Below are positions 1 to 5,853 of a stretch of DNA of 6,018 nucleotides, piece after piece. This DNA comes from Paracoccaceae bacterium (GTDB lineage Bacteria; Pseudomonadota; Alphaproteobacteria; Rhodobacterales; Rhodobacteraceae), in assembly GCA_015485015.1 (NCBI GenBank), contig WFUK01000307.1:1-6018 (forward strand), written 5' to 3'. Each line of letters opens with the position of its first letter. Positions within the stretch are counted from its first letter, which is position 1. The notes under the pieces were generated by a model that saw only the letters and a list, made by a program, of their open reading frames with translations, had not been told where the DNA came from and did no database searches. Both the position numbers and the translations under genes were made by a program.

Positions 1-1604
1 ATCGCGAGCGGGGTTATCCCGATGTGGAAGTTTCCGCTGGCCTATCTGAATTTGCGCTGGATCGCAGCGGGTTTTACCTGACCTATAGCGTGCGCGAAGG
101 CGCGGCGTTTGATTTTGGCCAAGCCTCTGTATCTACCAGCCTCGCCGGCGTTGATGCCGCCGATTTTGACCGCTTTGTGCGCATCCGTCCGGGCCGCAGC
201 TATAAGGCCTCAAAGGTCGAATCTGTTATTGAAGCGATCGAGGCCGAGGCCACGCGCCGTGGCTTGCCTTTCTTGCGCGCCATTCCGCAGGTTACCAAAA
301 ACGAGGCCGATGGCACCATTGATATCAATTTCGAATTGGTAAACGGCAATCGTGTTTATGTGGAGCGGATTGATATTCGCGGCAATTCCCAAACCCTTGA
401 TCGGGTGATCCGGCGGGAATTCGATATGGCCGAAGGCGATGCCTTTAACCCGCGTAAGCTGCAACAAGCCGAAAACGCGCTGCGCGGGCTGCGGTTTTTC
501 TCGCAGCTTTCGGTAAACACCCGTCCGGGCTCCACGGATGAGAGTGTGATCCTTGAGGTGAACGTGGCGGATCAAGCCACCGGTTCGTTTAACTTTGGCG
601 CAGGATATTCAACCGATAGCGGCCTTTCGGGCCAATTCAGCATCACAGAAAGCAATTTTCTCGGGCGGGGCCAGCGCTTTGCGCTTGAGCTGAGCTATGG
701 TGAAATTTCAAAGGTTGCCAGCTTCGGGTTTACCGAGCCAAACTTCCTGAACCGTGATCTTTCGGCCGGATTTGATATATATTACCGTCAGAATGACCGG
801 GCCGAATCCTCGTTCCAAACCACGGTTTTCGGCTTTAGCCCTTCGCTTTCATTTCCGCTGAGCGATAGAACGCAGGTCGGTCTTTCCTATGATATCGTCT
901 CCGAGGAAATCCGAAATCCGGGGGCTAATGTATCACCGATCATCGCGGCGGATGTCGGCACCGAAGTGCGCTCGGCGCTGCGGCTGTCCATTAGCCATGA
1001 TCGCCGCAATTCCAGCACAGATCCGACATCTGGCTACATCCTTCGCTTTAGCACTGAATATGCCGGGCTTGGCGGCTCTGCCAATTATTCAAAAACCACG
1101 GCGCGGGCCAAAGGGTATTTTAATCTGTTTGACGAAGCCTTGGTATTCTCTGCGGATGTTGAAGGCGGGGCGCTTTATTCATTGGGCGGCACCGCTTCAC
1201 GGATCACCGACCGGTTCTCGCTTGGCGGTAATTCTTTCCGTGGCTTCACCGTTGGCGGCATTGGGCCGCGCGATGATGACGGCCTAAATGTAAACGATTC
1301 CCTTGGCGGTAATTTCTATGCGGTAGCCCGTATTGACGCCACATTTCCTGTTGGCCTACCATCCGAGCTAGGGATCCGGGGCGGGCTATTTGTTGATGCC
1401 GGTTCGCTTTGGGGGCTGGACGGAAATCCGGTTGGTGCGAGTGGCGCTATTGATTACAGCGCACAGCTTCGGGCCTCTGCCGGTTTTGCGCTATATTGGG
1501 ATACGCCGATCGGGCCGTTGGTGTTTAACTGGTCCAATCCGTTCCTGTCGGTCGCTGGTGATATAACCCAAAGCTTCAGCGTTTCGGTTAAAACCGCATT
1601 TTGA
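1..1604 (+). CDS. bamA: Outer membrane protein assembly factor BamA (5'-partial)
   Basis: BamA is the Omp85-family core of the BAM complex, which folds and inserts beta-barrel proteins into the outer membrane. The reading frame is open to the left edge (first full codon at 3, reading RERGYPDVEV), so the gene starts upstream and the GTG at 24 is internal. That opening matches the end of POTRA3. POTRA4 spans roughly nt 100-350. POTRA5 runs from about 354 to 578 and has the family signature IRGNSQTLDRVIRREF. The 16-strand barrel starts near 582 (GSFNFGAGYSTDSG). The loop-6 motif, usually V/IRGF, reads FRGF at 1236-1247, with the key Arg kept, and is followed by GIGPRD. The protein ends in Phe (SVSVKTAF), the usual beta-signal for BAM substrates. 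About 533 residues are present; signal peptide and POTRA1-2 are missing only because of the window edge. The stop at 1602-1604 touches or overlaps the start of skp. Assignment is very secure; TamA is unlikely given the POTRA5 and skp context. Confidence 0.97.
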   Translation, partial: RERGYPDVEVSAGLSEFALDRSGFYLTYSVREGAAFDFGQASVSTSLAGVDAADFDRFVRIRPGRSYKASKVESVIEAIEAEATRRGLPFLRAIPQVTKNEADGTIDINFELVNGNRVYVERIDIRGNSQTLDRVIRREFDMAEGDAFNPRKLQQAENALRGLRFFSQLSVNTRPGSTDESVILEVNVADQATGSFNFGAGYSTDSGLSGQFSITESNFLGRGQRFALELSYGEISKVASFGFTEPNFLNRDLSAGFDIYYRQNDRAESSFQTTVFGFSPSLSFPLSDRTQVGLSYDIVSEEIRNPGANVSPIIAADVGTEVRSALRLSISHDRRNSSTDPTSGYILRFSTEYAGLGGSANYSKTTARAKGYFNLFDEALVFSADVEGGALYSLGGTASRITDRFSLGGNSFRGFTVGGIGPRDDDGLNVNDSLGGNFYAVARIDATFPVGLPSELGIRGGLFVDAGSLWGLDGNPVGASGAIDYSAQLRASAGFALYWDTPIGPLVFNWSNPFLSVAGDITQSFSVSVKTAF

Positions 1605-1606
1605 GG

Positions 1607-2209
1607 ATGTGGAAGCCGGTCTTGAAAGCAGGTCTTGCCGTTTTCTGGCTGGGCCTTTCGAGCCTGCTCGCGTCAGCACAAACCGATCTATTCCCCACAG
1701 TGCAACCATTCCCGACCTACGGCGCGCCGAGTATATTGATCATAAACCAGGAGGCGCTATTTTCCGAAACCGCATTAGGCCAGGATATTTTGGCCCTGGA
1801 GCAGCATGAGCAGGAAGTCTTGATCGCGGAAGGTCGGCGCATTGGCGCGGCATTTGAAGCCGAAGAAAAAGATCTCACCCTGCAGCGCGATACGCTGCCG
1901 CCGGATGAATTCCGGCGACTCGCGGATGCCTTTGATGAAAAAGTAGTGGCGGCGCGGAGAGAGCAGGAAACCAATGACGCCACCTTGATTGCCAATATCG
2001 AAGCCCGACGTCGCACGTTTTTCAAAGCGGTGGTGCCGATATTGGCGGCGTTAATGCAGCGATATAGTGCTGCCGCGATTGTAGATCAGCGATCTGTGCT
2101 CTTGTTTGATCGCAATCTGGATATTACAAGTGAAGCCATAGATTTACTGGATCGAGCCTACGCGGACGATCCCGGTATGTTAGAATCGTTAGGACAAGAA
2201 AATGACTGA
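1607..2209 (+). CDS. skp: Periplasmic chaperone Skp/OmpH family protein
   Basis: This is a Skp (OmpH)-like periplasmic chaperone, a family that binds unfolded outer-membrane proteins after Sec export and keeps them soluble until BamA folds them. The N-terminus is a Sec signal peptide: Lys near the start, a hydrophobic core (AGLAVFWLGLSSLLASA), and probable cleavage after ASA before QTDL. Next comes a short beta segment (ILIINQEALF), where the family usually has a strand beginning with a conserved 'vD'-like turn. A long charged, helix-rich middle (about residues 45-140) should form the tentacle coiled coil. The end of the domain is marked by AAAIVDQRSVLLFDRNLDIT, which matches the conserved Skp C-terminal strands. 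Length is 200 residues, slightly longer than E. coli Skp. ATG 1607 is preferred; a TTG at 1601 would add two residues and overlap the bamA stop as TTGA. Neither start has a well-spaced Shine-Dalgarno: the GAGG at 1603-1606 abuts the ATG. Sequence identity to Skp is low across bacteria, so family and location carry the call. Confidence 0.88.
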   Translation: MWKPVLKAGLAVFWLGLSSLLASAQTDLFPTVQPFPTYGAPSILIINQEALFSETALGQDILALEQHEQEVLIAEGRRIGAAFEAEEKDLTLQRDTLPPDEFRRLADAFDEKVVAARREQETNDATLIANIEARRRTFFKAVVPILAALMQRYSAAAIVDQRSVLLFDRNLDITSEAIDLLDRAYADDPGMLESLGQEND

Positions 2210-2672
2210 TACCCCGGCCGAGATGCTAAGTTTTGATATTCACAAGATTATGGACCTGCTCCCGCATCGCTATCCCTTTCTATATATTGAAAAAATGAAG
2301 GATGTTGTGCTGGGGCAAAGCGCCGTTGGCATAAAAAACGTCTCGGCGGCGGAGCCGGTCTTTCAGGGGCATTTTCCGGGTAAGCCGGTTTTCCCGGGGG
2401 TGCTGATTGTGGAAGCCATGGCCCAAACCGCTGCCGCGCTGGTGGTCGAGACCCTCGGTCTTTCCGGTAAAAATCCGCTGGTGTATTTTATGTCGCTCGA
2501 CGGCACCAAGTTTCGCAAGCTGGTAGAACCCGGCGATCAGGTAGAGCTGCACGTAAACCTGATGCGCAAGCGCGGTAATGTGTGGAAATTCGAGGGCAAA
2601 GCCCTTGTTGACGGCAAGCTGGTGGCTGAATCCGAGTTCACAGCGATGATCGTAACCCCTGATAAAAAATGA
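2202..2672 (+). CDS. fabZ: (3R)-hydroxyacyl-[acyl carrier protein] dehydratase FabZ
   Basis: FabZ dehydrates 3-hydroxyacyl-ACP to trans-2-enoyl-ACP in type II fatty acid synthesis in the cytoplasm. It competes with LpxA and LpxD for 3-hydroxyacyl-ACP, so it sits at the branch between membrane phospholipid and lipid A. The 156-residue protein is a single hot-dog fold of normal length. Visible family motifs are LLPHRYPFLYIEKM (residues 19-32), GHFPGKPVFPG (56-66) with the catalytic His57, and VLIVEAMAQTAA (67-78) with the catalytic Glu71. The usual 'LLVDRV' segment reads LYIEKM here, a conservative change. ATG 2202 is supported by AGGA at 2191-2194, seven bases upstream, the clearest ribosome-binding site in the window. 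The gene overlaps skp by eight bases and lpxA by an ATGA. FabA is excluded by the FabZ-type HRYPFL motif and the neighbourhood. Confidence 0.97.
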   Translation: MTDTPAEMLSFDIHKIMDLLPHRYPFLYIEKMKDVVLGQSAVGIKNVSAAEPVFQGHFPGKPVFPGVLIVEAMAQTAAALVVETLGLSGKNPLVYFMSLDGTKFRKLVEPGDQVELHVNLMRKRGNVWKFEGKALVDGKLVAESEFTAMIVTPDKK

Positions 2673-3454
2673 GCATTCATCCAAGTGCAATCATTGAAAA
2701 TGGCGCTGTGGTCGGCGCAGGCTGCTCGATTGGCCCGTTTTGCCATGTCGGGCCGCAAGTGGAGCTGCAGGATGGTGTGCATTTGCACAGCCATGTCGCC
2801 ATTTCCGGCCATACCCGCATCGGCGAAAAAACCGAGATTTGGCCGTTTGCCAGTGTTGGGTCCCAACCGCAAGATCTGAAGTTTGACGGTGAAAAAACCC
2901 GTCTGGAAATCGGGGCGCGCACGATGATTCGCGAAGGCGTGTCGATCAATCCCGGCACGGCGGGTGGTGGCGGGCTAACGAAAATCGGTGATGACTGTCT
3001 TTTTATGCTGGGCACCCATGTCGGCCATGATTGTCGGGTTGGAAATCGTGTGGTGATGGCAAATCATGCATCTCTGGCGGGACATGTTTCGGTGGGTGAG
3101 GGCGCGATTATTGGCGGTTTGGCCGGTATCCACCAGTTTGTTCGGATTGGCGAGGGCGCGATTGTGGGCGCCTTGGCGATGGTGGTCGCCGATGTTATCC
3201 CGTTTGGCTCGGTTATTGGCGAGCGACCAAAACTAGCGGGTTTGAACCTGGTCGGGCTAAAGCGGCGCGGGGTTTCCCGGGCCGAAATATCGGAATTGCG
3301 CGCGGTTTATCGCGAGATATTCGAAGCCGAAGGGCCAGTGCGCATACAGGTCGAAAAGCTGCTGGAGCAGAGACATGGCGAGAGAGCCATGCAGATTCTG
3401 GAATTTATGCAAAGCGAATCTGATCGCTCATTTTGCATCCCGAAAGTTAAATAA
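2669..3454 (+). CDS. lpxA: UDP-N-acetylglucosamine O-acyltransferase LpxA
   Basis: LpxA transfers a 3-hydroxyacyl chain from ACP to the 3-OH of UDP-GlcNAc, the first step of lipid A synthesis, in the cytoplasm. The 261 residues match the usual length. Residues 1 to about 185 are left-handed beta-helix hexapeptide repeats (IHPSAIIENGAVVGAGCSIG onward), including QPQDLKF (66-72) and IREGVSINPGT (88-97). The catalytic His is His120 in HVGHDCRVGN (E. coli His125), with His117 matching His122. IHQF (154-157) matches the conserved E. coli His160 region. The C-terminal helical part begins near GLNLVGLKRRG (191-201). By alignment from memory, the E. coli acyl-chain ruler Gly173 is Ala168 here, and E. 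coli His191 and Glu200 fall at Arg186 and Val195. The ATG lies in an ATGA overlap with the fabZ stop, without an obvious Shine-Dalgarno, so translation is probably coupled. The stop shares one base with the lpxI start (TAATG). Confidence 0.97.
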   Translation: MSIHPSAIIENGAVVGAGCSIGPFCHVGPQVELQDGVHLHSHVAISGHTRIGEKTEIWPFASVGSQPQDLKFDGEKTRLEIGARTMIREGVSINPGTAGGGGLTKIGDDCLFMLGTHVGHDCRVGNRVVMANHASLAGHVSVGEGAIIGGLAGIHQFVRIGEGAIVGALAMVVADVIPFGSVIGERPKLAGLNLVGLKRRGVSRAEISELRAVYREIFEAEGPVRIQVEKLLEQRHGERAMQILEFMQSESDRSFCIPKVK

Positions 3455-4275
3455 TGGAAGCGCTGGGTATTATTGCCGGAAGCGGGGTCTTGCCCGAAAT
3501 GGTGGCGCAAGAGTGCAAATCCAGCGGGCGCAATTATCTGGTGGTTCAGTTTGAAGGGGTAGATATTCCGTGGGCTGCCGATCATCCTGTGCTGAATGCC
3601 ACATTTGAAAAGCCGGGTAAACTCTTCAAAGGGCTAAAAAAAGCCGGGGTTGAAACCGTTACGATGGGCGGAGGCATGGGCCGACCCCGGCTCAACCCGC
3701 TGAAATTCGACGCAACGGGGTTACGCTTGGCGCCTGTCGTGATGAACGCCCTAAAGGGGGGGGATAATTCTACTTTAGGGATTGTAGCTGCGCTTTTTGA
3801 AGCGGAAAATTTTACAGTGATCGGTGTGCATGAGGTGTTGCCTACTCTTTTGGCTCCGCTTGGGGTGCCGACATCTGTGAAGCCTAGCGAGGGTGATTTG
3901 CGCGATGCCGACCGCGCTACTTTGATCGTGGAGGCGCTTGGCGCGGTCGATGTTGGCCAAGGGGCGGTGGTGGCGCAGGGGCTTTGCCTTGGGCTTGAAA
4001 GCCTGCAAGGAACGGATGCGATGCTGCGATTTGTAGCGCAAAATCCAGCGCGACTGCCGGATAAAAAGGGCAGCAAAGGGGTGTTGCTGAAGCGCCCGAA
4101 GCCAGAGCAGGATATGCGCCTCGATATGCCGGCCATTGGCCCGGATACCTTTACGGCGATTGCCGAGGCTGGATTGGCAGGCGTTGTGGTGCAGGCCGGA
4201 GAAACATTGGTGCTGGGGCTTGAGGAAACGGTGGCGCGCGCCGATGAGCTTGGGTTGTTTTTGTGGGTGCGCTGA
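3454..4275 (+). CDS. lpxI: UDP-2,3-diacylglucosamine pyrophosphatase LpxI (DUF1009)
   Basis: LpxI hydrolyses UDP-2,3-diacylglucosamine to lipid X (2,3-diacylglucosamine 1-phosphate) and UMP. It is the non-homologous replacement for LpxH found in alphaproteobacteria and some other groups, first characterised from Caulobacter. The 273-residue protein has the two-part family layout. The N-terminal domain begins LGIIAGSGVLPEMVA (residues 4-18) and contains MGGGMGRPRL (71-80). The C-terminal DUF1009 domain contains KGGDNSTLGI (101-110), VHEVLPTLLAPLG (125-137), QGTDAML (185-191) and QDMRLDMPAIGPDT (219-232). Asp220 or Asp224 in the last motif is a candidate for the catalytically important Asp225 reported in Caulobacter LpxI; I cannot align it exactly. 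The usual Glu before GTDAML is Gln185 here. ATG 3454 overlaps the lpxA stop by one base. A run of eight G at 3756-3763 lies in the reading frame, which is intact. Position between lpxA and lpxB fits the role. Confidence 0.95.
   Translation: MEALGIIAGSGVLPEMVAQECKSSGRNYLVVQFEGVDIPWAADHPVLNATFEKPGKLFKGLKKAGVETVTMGGGMGRPRLNPLKFDATGLRLAPVVMNALKGGDNSTLGIVAALFEAENFTVIGVHEVLPTLLAPLGVPTSVKPSEGDLRDADRATLIVEALGAVDVGQGAVVAQGLCLGLESLQGTDAMLRFVAQNPARLPDKKGSKGVLLKRPKPEQDMRLDMPAIGPDTFTAIAEAGLAGVVVQAGETLVLGLEETVARADELGLFLWVR
3749..3780 (+). repeat. Inverted repeat enclosing a G8 tract, inside lpxI
   Basis: CCCTAAAG (3749-3756) and CTTTAGGG (3773-3780) are perfect 8-base inverted repeats separated by 16 bases. 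A homopolymer of eight G occupies 3756-3763, sharing its first base with the left arm. The element lies in the coding sequence for the conserved LpxI stretch ALKGGDNSTLGI, so much of the sequence is constrained by protein. It could form a stem-loop in mRNA, and the G8 tract could be prone to slippage. That it has any function is only a possibility. Confidence 0.5.
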
Positions 4276-5393
4276 GGGTCTATTTGGTCGCTGGCGAGGC
4301 TTCCGGTGATCGCTTAGGCGCAGCGCTGATGCGCGGGCTAAAGACAGAAACGGCTGATAATATTGAATTTTATGGCGTTGGCGGGCCTTTGATGCAGGCC
4401 GAAGGGCTGGAAAGCCTGTTTGACATGAACGAGCTGGCGATCTTTGGCTTGCTCGAGGTTTTGCCAAAATACCGACACCTGAAGCGTCGGCTGGAGCAAA
4501 CCGCGATGGACCTGCTTGCCGAGGCACCCGATGCGCTGATTACCATTGATAGCCCCGGTTTTTGCCTTCGACTGGCAGCCAAGTTACGGCCGGATTTCAA
4601 AGGAAAGATCATTCATTATGTCGCGCCTTCGGTTTGGGCTTGGAAGCCGGGGCGGGCGGTGAAAATGGCGCGGCATGTGGATCATGTGCTGGCCTTGCTG
4701 CCGTTTGAGCCGCCATATATGGAGGCGGCTGGAATGAGCTGTGATTTTGTCGGTCATCCGGTCGTGGCCGAAGCTTCGCCGGATGAAAAGGCCATTGCCG
4801 AACTACAAAAAGACGGGCCGTTGATCACCCTGCTGCCCGGCTCCCGCATGGGAGAGATTACCCGTTTAGCTCCGATTTTCTTTGCGGTTGCCAAACAGCT
4901 GGAGGGGTATCGGTTCGCGATCCCTGTTTCTGGCAATCATCTAATCGAGCCTCTTACACGGATGTTGGACGAATCGGGGCTGAAGGCCGAGTTGATATTG
5001 CCCGAAACCGGCCTCAAAACCGCCGTGTTTGCCGCCTCAACGCTGGCGCTGGCGGCATCGGGGACGGTATCGATCGAGCTGGCGGCAACGCGCACGCCCA
5101 TGGTGATCGGCTACAAGACCAACTGGCTCACGGCAGCTATAATGCGGCGCGCGATGCTGGCTCCTTCGTTTACTTTGGTGAATTTGCTGACAGATTCCAA
5201 GGCCGTGCCTGAATTCGAGCCGCGCGATTGCACGGTGGAAAACCTGTTAACAGCGATGCGGGCTTTGCTGGATGATCCCACGGCGCGGGCCGAGCAGGTG
5301 CAAATCGGCCAGCGTGCAATCCGCGCATTGGGGAAGGGCGGCGATGATCCCGGCTTGCGGGCCGCCCGCTCTGTTCTTTCATTTATTCAGTGA
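4263..5393 (+). CDS. lpxB: Lipid-A-disaccharide synthase LpxB
   Basis: LpxB is the GT19 glycosyltransferase that joins UDP-2,3-diacylglucosamine to lipid X to give the tetra-acyl disaccharide 1-phosphate of lipid A. It acts at the inner face of the inner membrane and uses the product of LpxI next door. Motifs, with residues counted from GTG 4263, are: VAGEASGD (9-16); GVGGPLMQAEG (38-48); ELAIFGLLEVLPK (57-69); IDSPGF (95-100), with Asp96 matching E. coli Asp98; HYVAPSVWAWKPGR (118-131); LPFE (146-149); FVGHP (162-166); LPGSRMGEI (191-199); and ASGTVSIELA in the donor-binding C-terminal half. Gly99 stands where E. coli has Asp101. Length, 376 residues, is normal. GTG 4263 overlaps lpxI by 13 bases, but the family N-terminus (M-R-[VI]-[YF]-L-V-A-G-E) would fit better with CTG at 4272, which makes a CTGA overlap. 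No Shine-Dalgarno settles it. The 3' end overlaps the convergent ybaK-like gene by 11 bases. Confidence 0.96.
   Translation: MGALRVYLVAGEASGDRLGAALMRGLKTETADNIEFYGVGGPLMQAEGLESLFDMNELAIFGLLEVLPKYRHLKRRLEQTAMDLLAEAPDALITIDSPGFCLRLAAKLRPDFKGKIIHYVAPSVWAWKPGRAVKMARHVDHVLALLPFEPPYMEAAGMSCDFVGHPVVAEASPDEKAIAELQKDGPLITLLPGSRMGEITRLAPIFFAVAKQLEGYRFAIPVSGNHLIEPLTRMLDESGLKAELILPETGLKTAVFAASTLALAASGTVSIELAATRTPMVIGYKTNWLTAAIMRRAMLAPSFTLVNLLTDSKAVPEFEPRDCTVENLLTAMRALLDDPTARAEQVQIGQRAIRALGKGGDDPGLRAARSVLSFIQ
5357..5380 (+). terminator. Weak candidate intrinsic terminator at the 3' end of lpxB
   Basis: GCGGG (5357-5361) and CCCGC (5365-5369) can pair with a three-base loop, followed by the pyrimidine-rich tract TCTGTTCTTTC. 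An alternative, longer-range pairing is GGGCGGC (5336-5342) with GCCGCCC (5361-5367). The hairpin sits inside the last codons of lpxB. The stem is short and the T tract is interrupted, so it may be only GC-rich coding sequence. No better terminator is visible between the convergent genes. Confidence 0.2.
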
Positions 5394-5853
5394 AATCAAT
5401 GCATTGAGCCGATGTTTTTTGAGCCAAAACGGCTGGGTCGATGGCAAATACATGGTGCGGCGTGCCGGCGGCGGCCCAGATGATATCAAAATCCATCAAG
5501 CGCGGATCCATAAATTTCACGACCGGATTTAGATGCCCGATCGGGGAAACACCGCCAATGGCAAATCCGGTATAGGCGCGAATGCTGGCCGCATCGGCGC
5601 GCTCCAGGCTATGGCCTAAAGCGGCCTCGGCTTTGGGTAACGACACCCGATTTCCCCCGGCGGTCATAAACAACACATGCTGATCCGAGCCTGCTTTGCG
5701 AAACAATATCGATTTTACGATTTGATCAACCGTGCAATCGCGCGCATCTGCTGCCATTTGCGCCGTGGTGGTGGGCGCGGTCTCGCGGATGATCTCAATG
5801 GAAAGGCCGAGCGCTTTCGCCTCGGCCTCCACACGTTTCAGCGATTTACTCAC
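5383..5853 (-). CDS. YbaK/ProX-family aminoacyl-tRNA deacylase-like protein
   Basis: This is a free-standing YbaK/ProRS-editing (INS-like) domain of 156 residues, typical length for the family. Such proteins hydrolyse mischarged tRNAs in the cytoplasm (for example Cys- or Ala-tRNAPro, or Ser/Thr-misacylated tRNAs, depending on subfamily). Visible features are an N-terminal helix ([14 protein letters not shown]), a TTAQMAAD segment (29-36), QIVKSILF (44-51) with Lys47 in place of the family's catalytic Lys, TAGGNRVSL (64-72), [13 protein letters not shown] (95-107) forming the substrate pocket, and [13 protein letters not shown] (residues 125-137). Which tRNA it edits cannot be told from sequence alone, so no symbol is given. 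The start is GTG 5853-5851, overlapping the gltA stop as GTGA, so it is probably co-transcribed and translationally coupled with gltA. No Shine-Dalgarno is obvious. Its stop (5385-5383) lies inside the end of lpxB on the other strand. The link to citrate synthase seems positional, not functional. Confidence 0.92.
   Translation of the reverse strand: MSKSLKRVEAEAKALGLSIEIIRETAPTTTAQMAADARDCTVDQIVKSILFRKAGSDQHVLFMTAGGNRVSLPKAEAALGHSLERADAASIRAYTGFAIGGVSPIGHLNPVVKFMDPRLMDFDIIWAAAGTPHHVFAIDPAVLAQKTSAQCIDFTE

Noticed and set aside
24..26. GTG as the start of the BamA-like gene
   Set aside because: The frame stays open to the window edge and the residues before it (RERGYPD) match the conserved end of POTRA3, so the gene is cut by the window.
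889..1287. 132-codon open frame on the plus strand inside bamA
   Set aside because: It is out of frame with the well-conserved BamA barrel and its composition is typical of a shadow frame.
1609..1809. 66-codon open frame on the plus strand overlapping the skp start
   Set aside because: It is in a different frame from skp, whose signal peptide and family features are clear; nothing in this product is recognisable.
3582..4136. 184-codon open frame on the minus strand within lpxI
   Set aside because: It is antisense to lpxI and low in complexity (Ser, Pro and Arg rich), with no motif.
3775..4527. 250-codon open frame on the minus strand across lpxI and lpxB
   Set aside because: It lies antisense to two certain genes, its product is rich in Arg, Pro, His and Ser with no recognisable fold, and it spans a gene junction, as expected of a GC-rich shadow frame.
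5396..5407. Perfect 12-base palindrome TCAATGCATTGA near the end of the ybaK-like gene
   Set aside because: There is no loop, no T tract and no second copy, and it lies in coding sequence past any promoter; a chance palindrome of this size is plausible, so no operator is claimed.
5404..5425. Direct repeat TTGAGCC at 5404-5410 and 5419-5425
   Set aside because: On the coding strand both copies encode Ala-Gln in the C-terminal tail of the ybaK-like protein; two copies of seven bases are not enough to call a repeat element.
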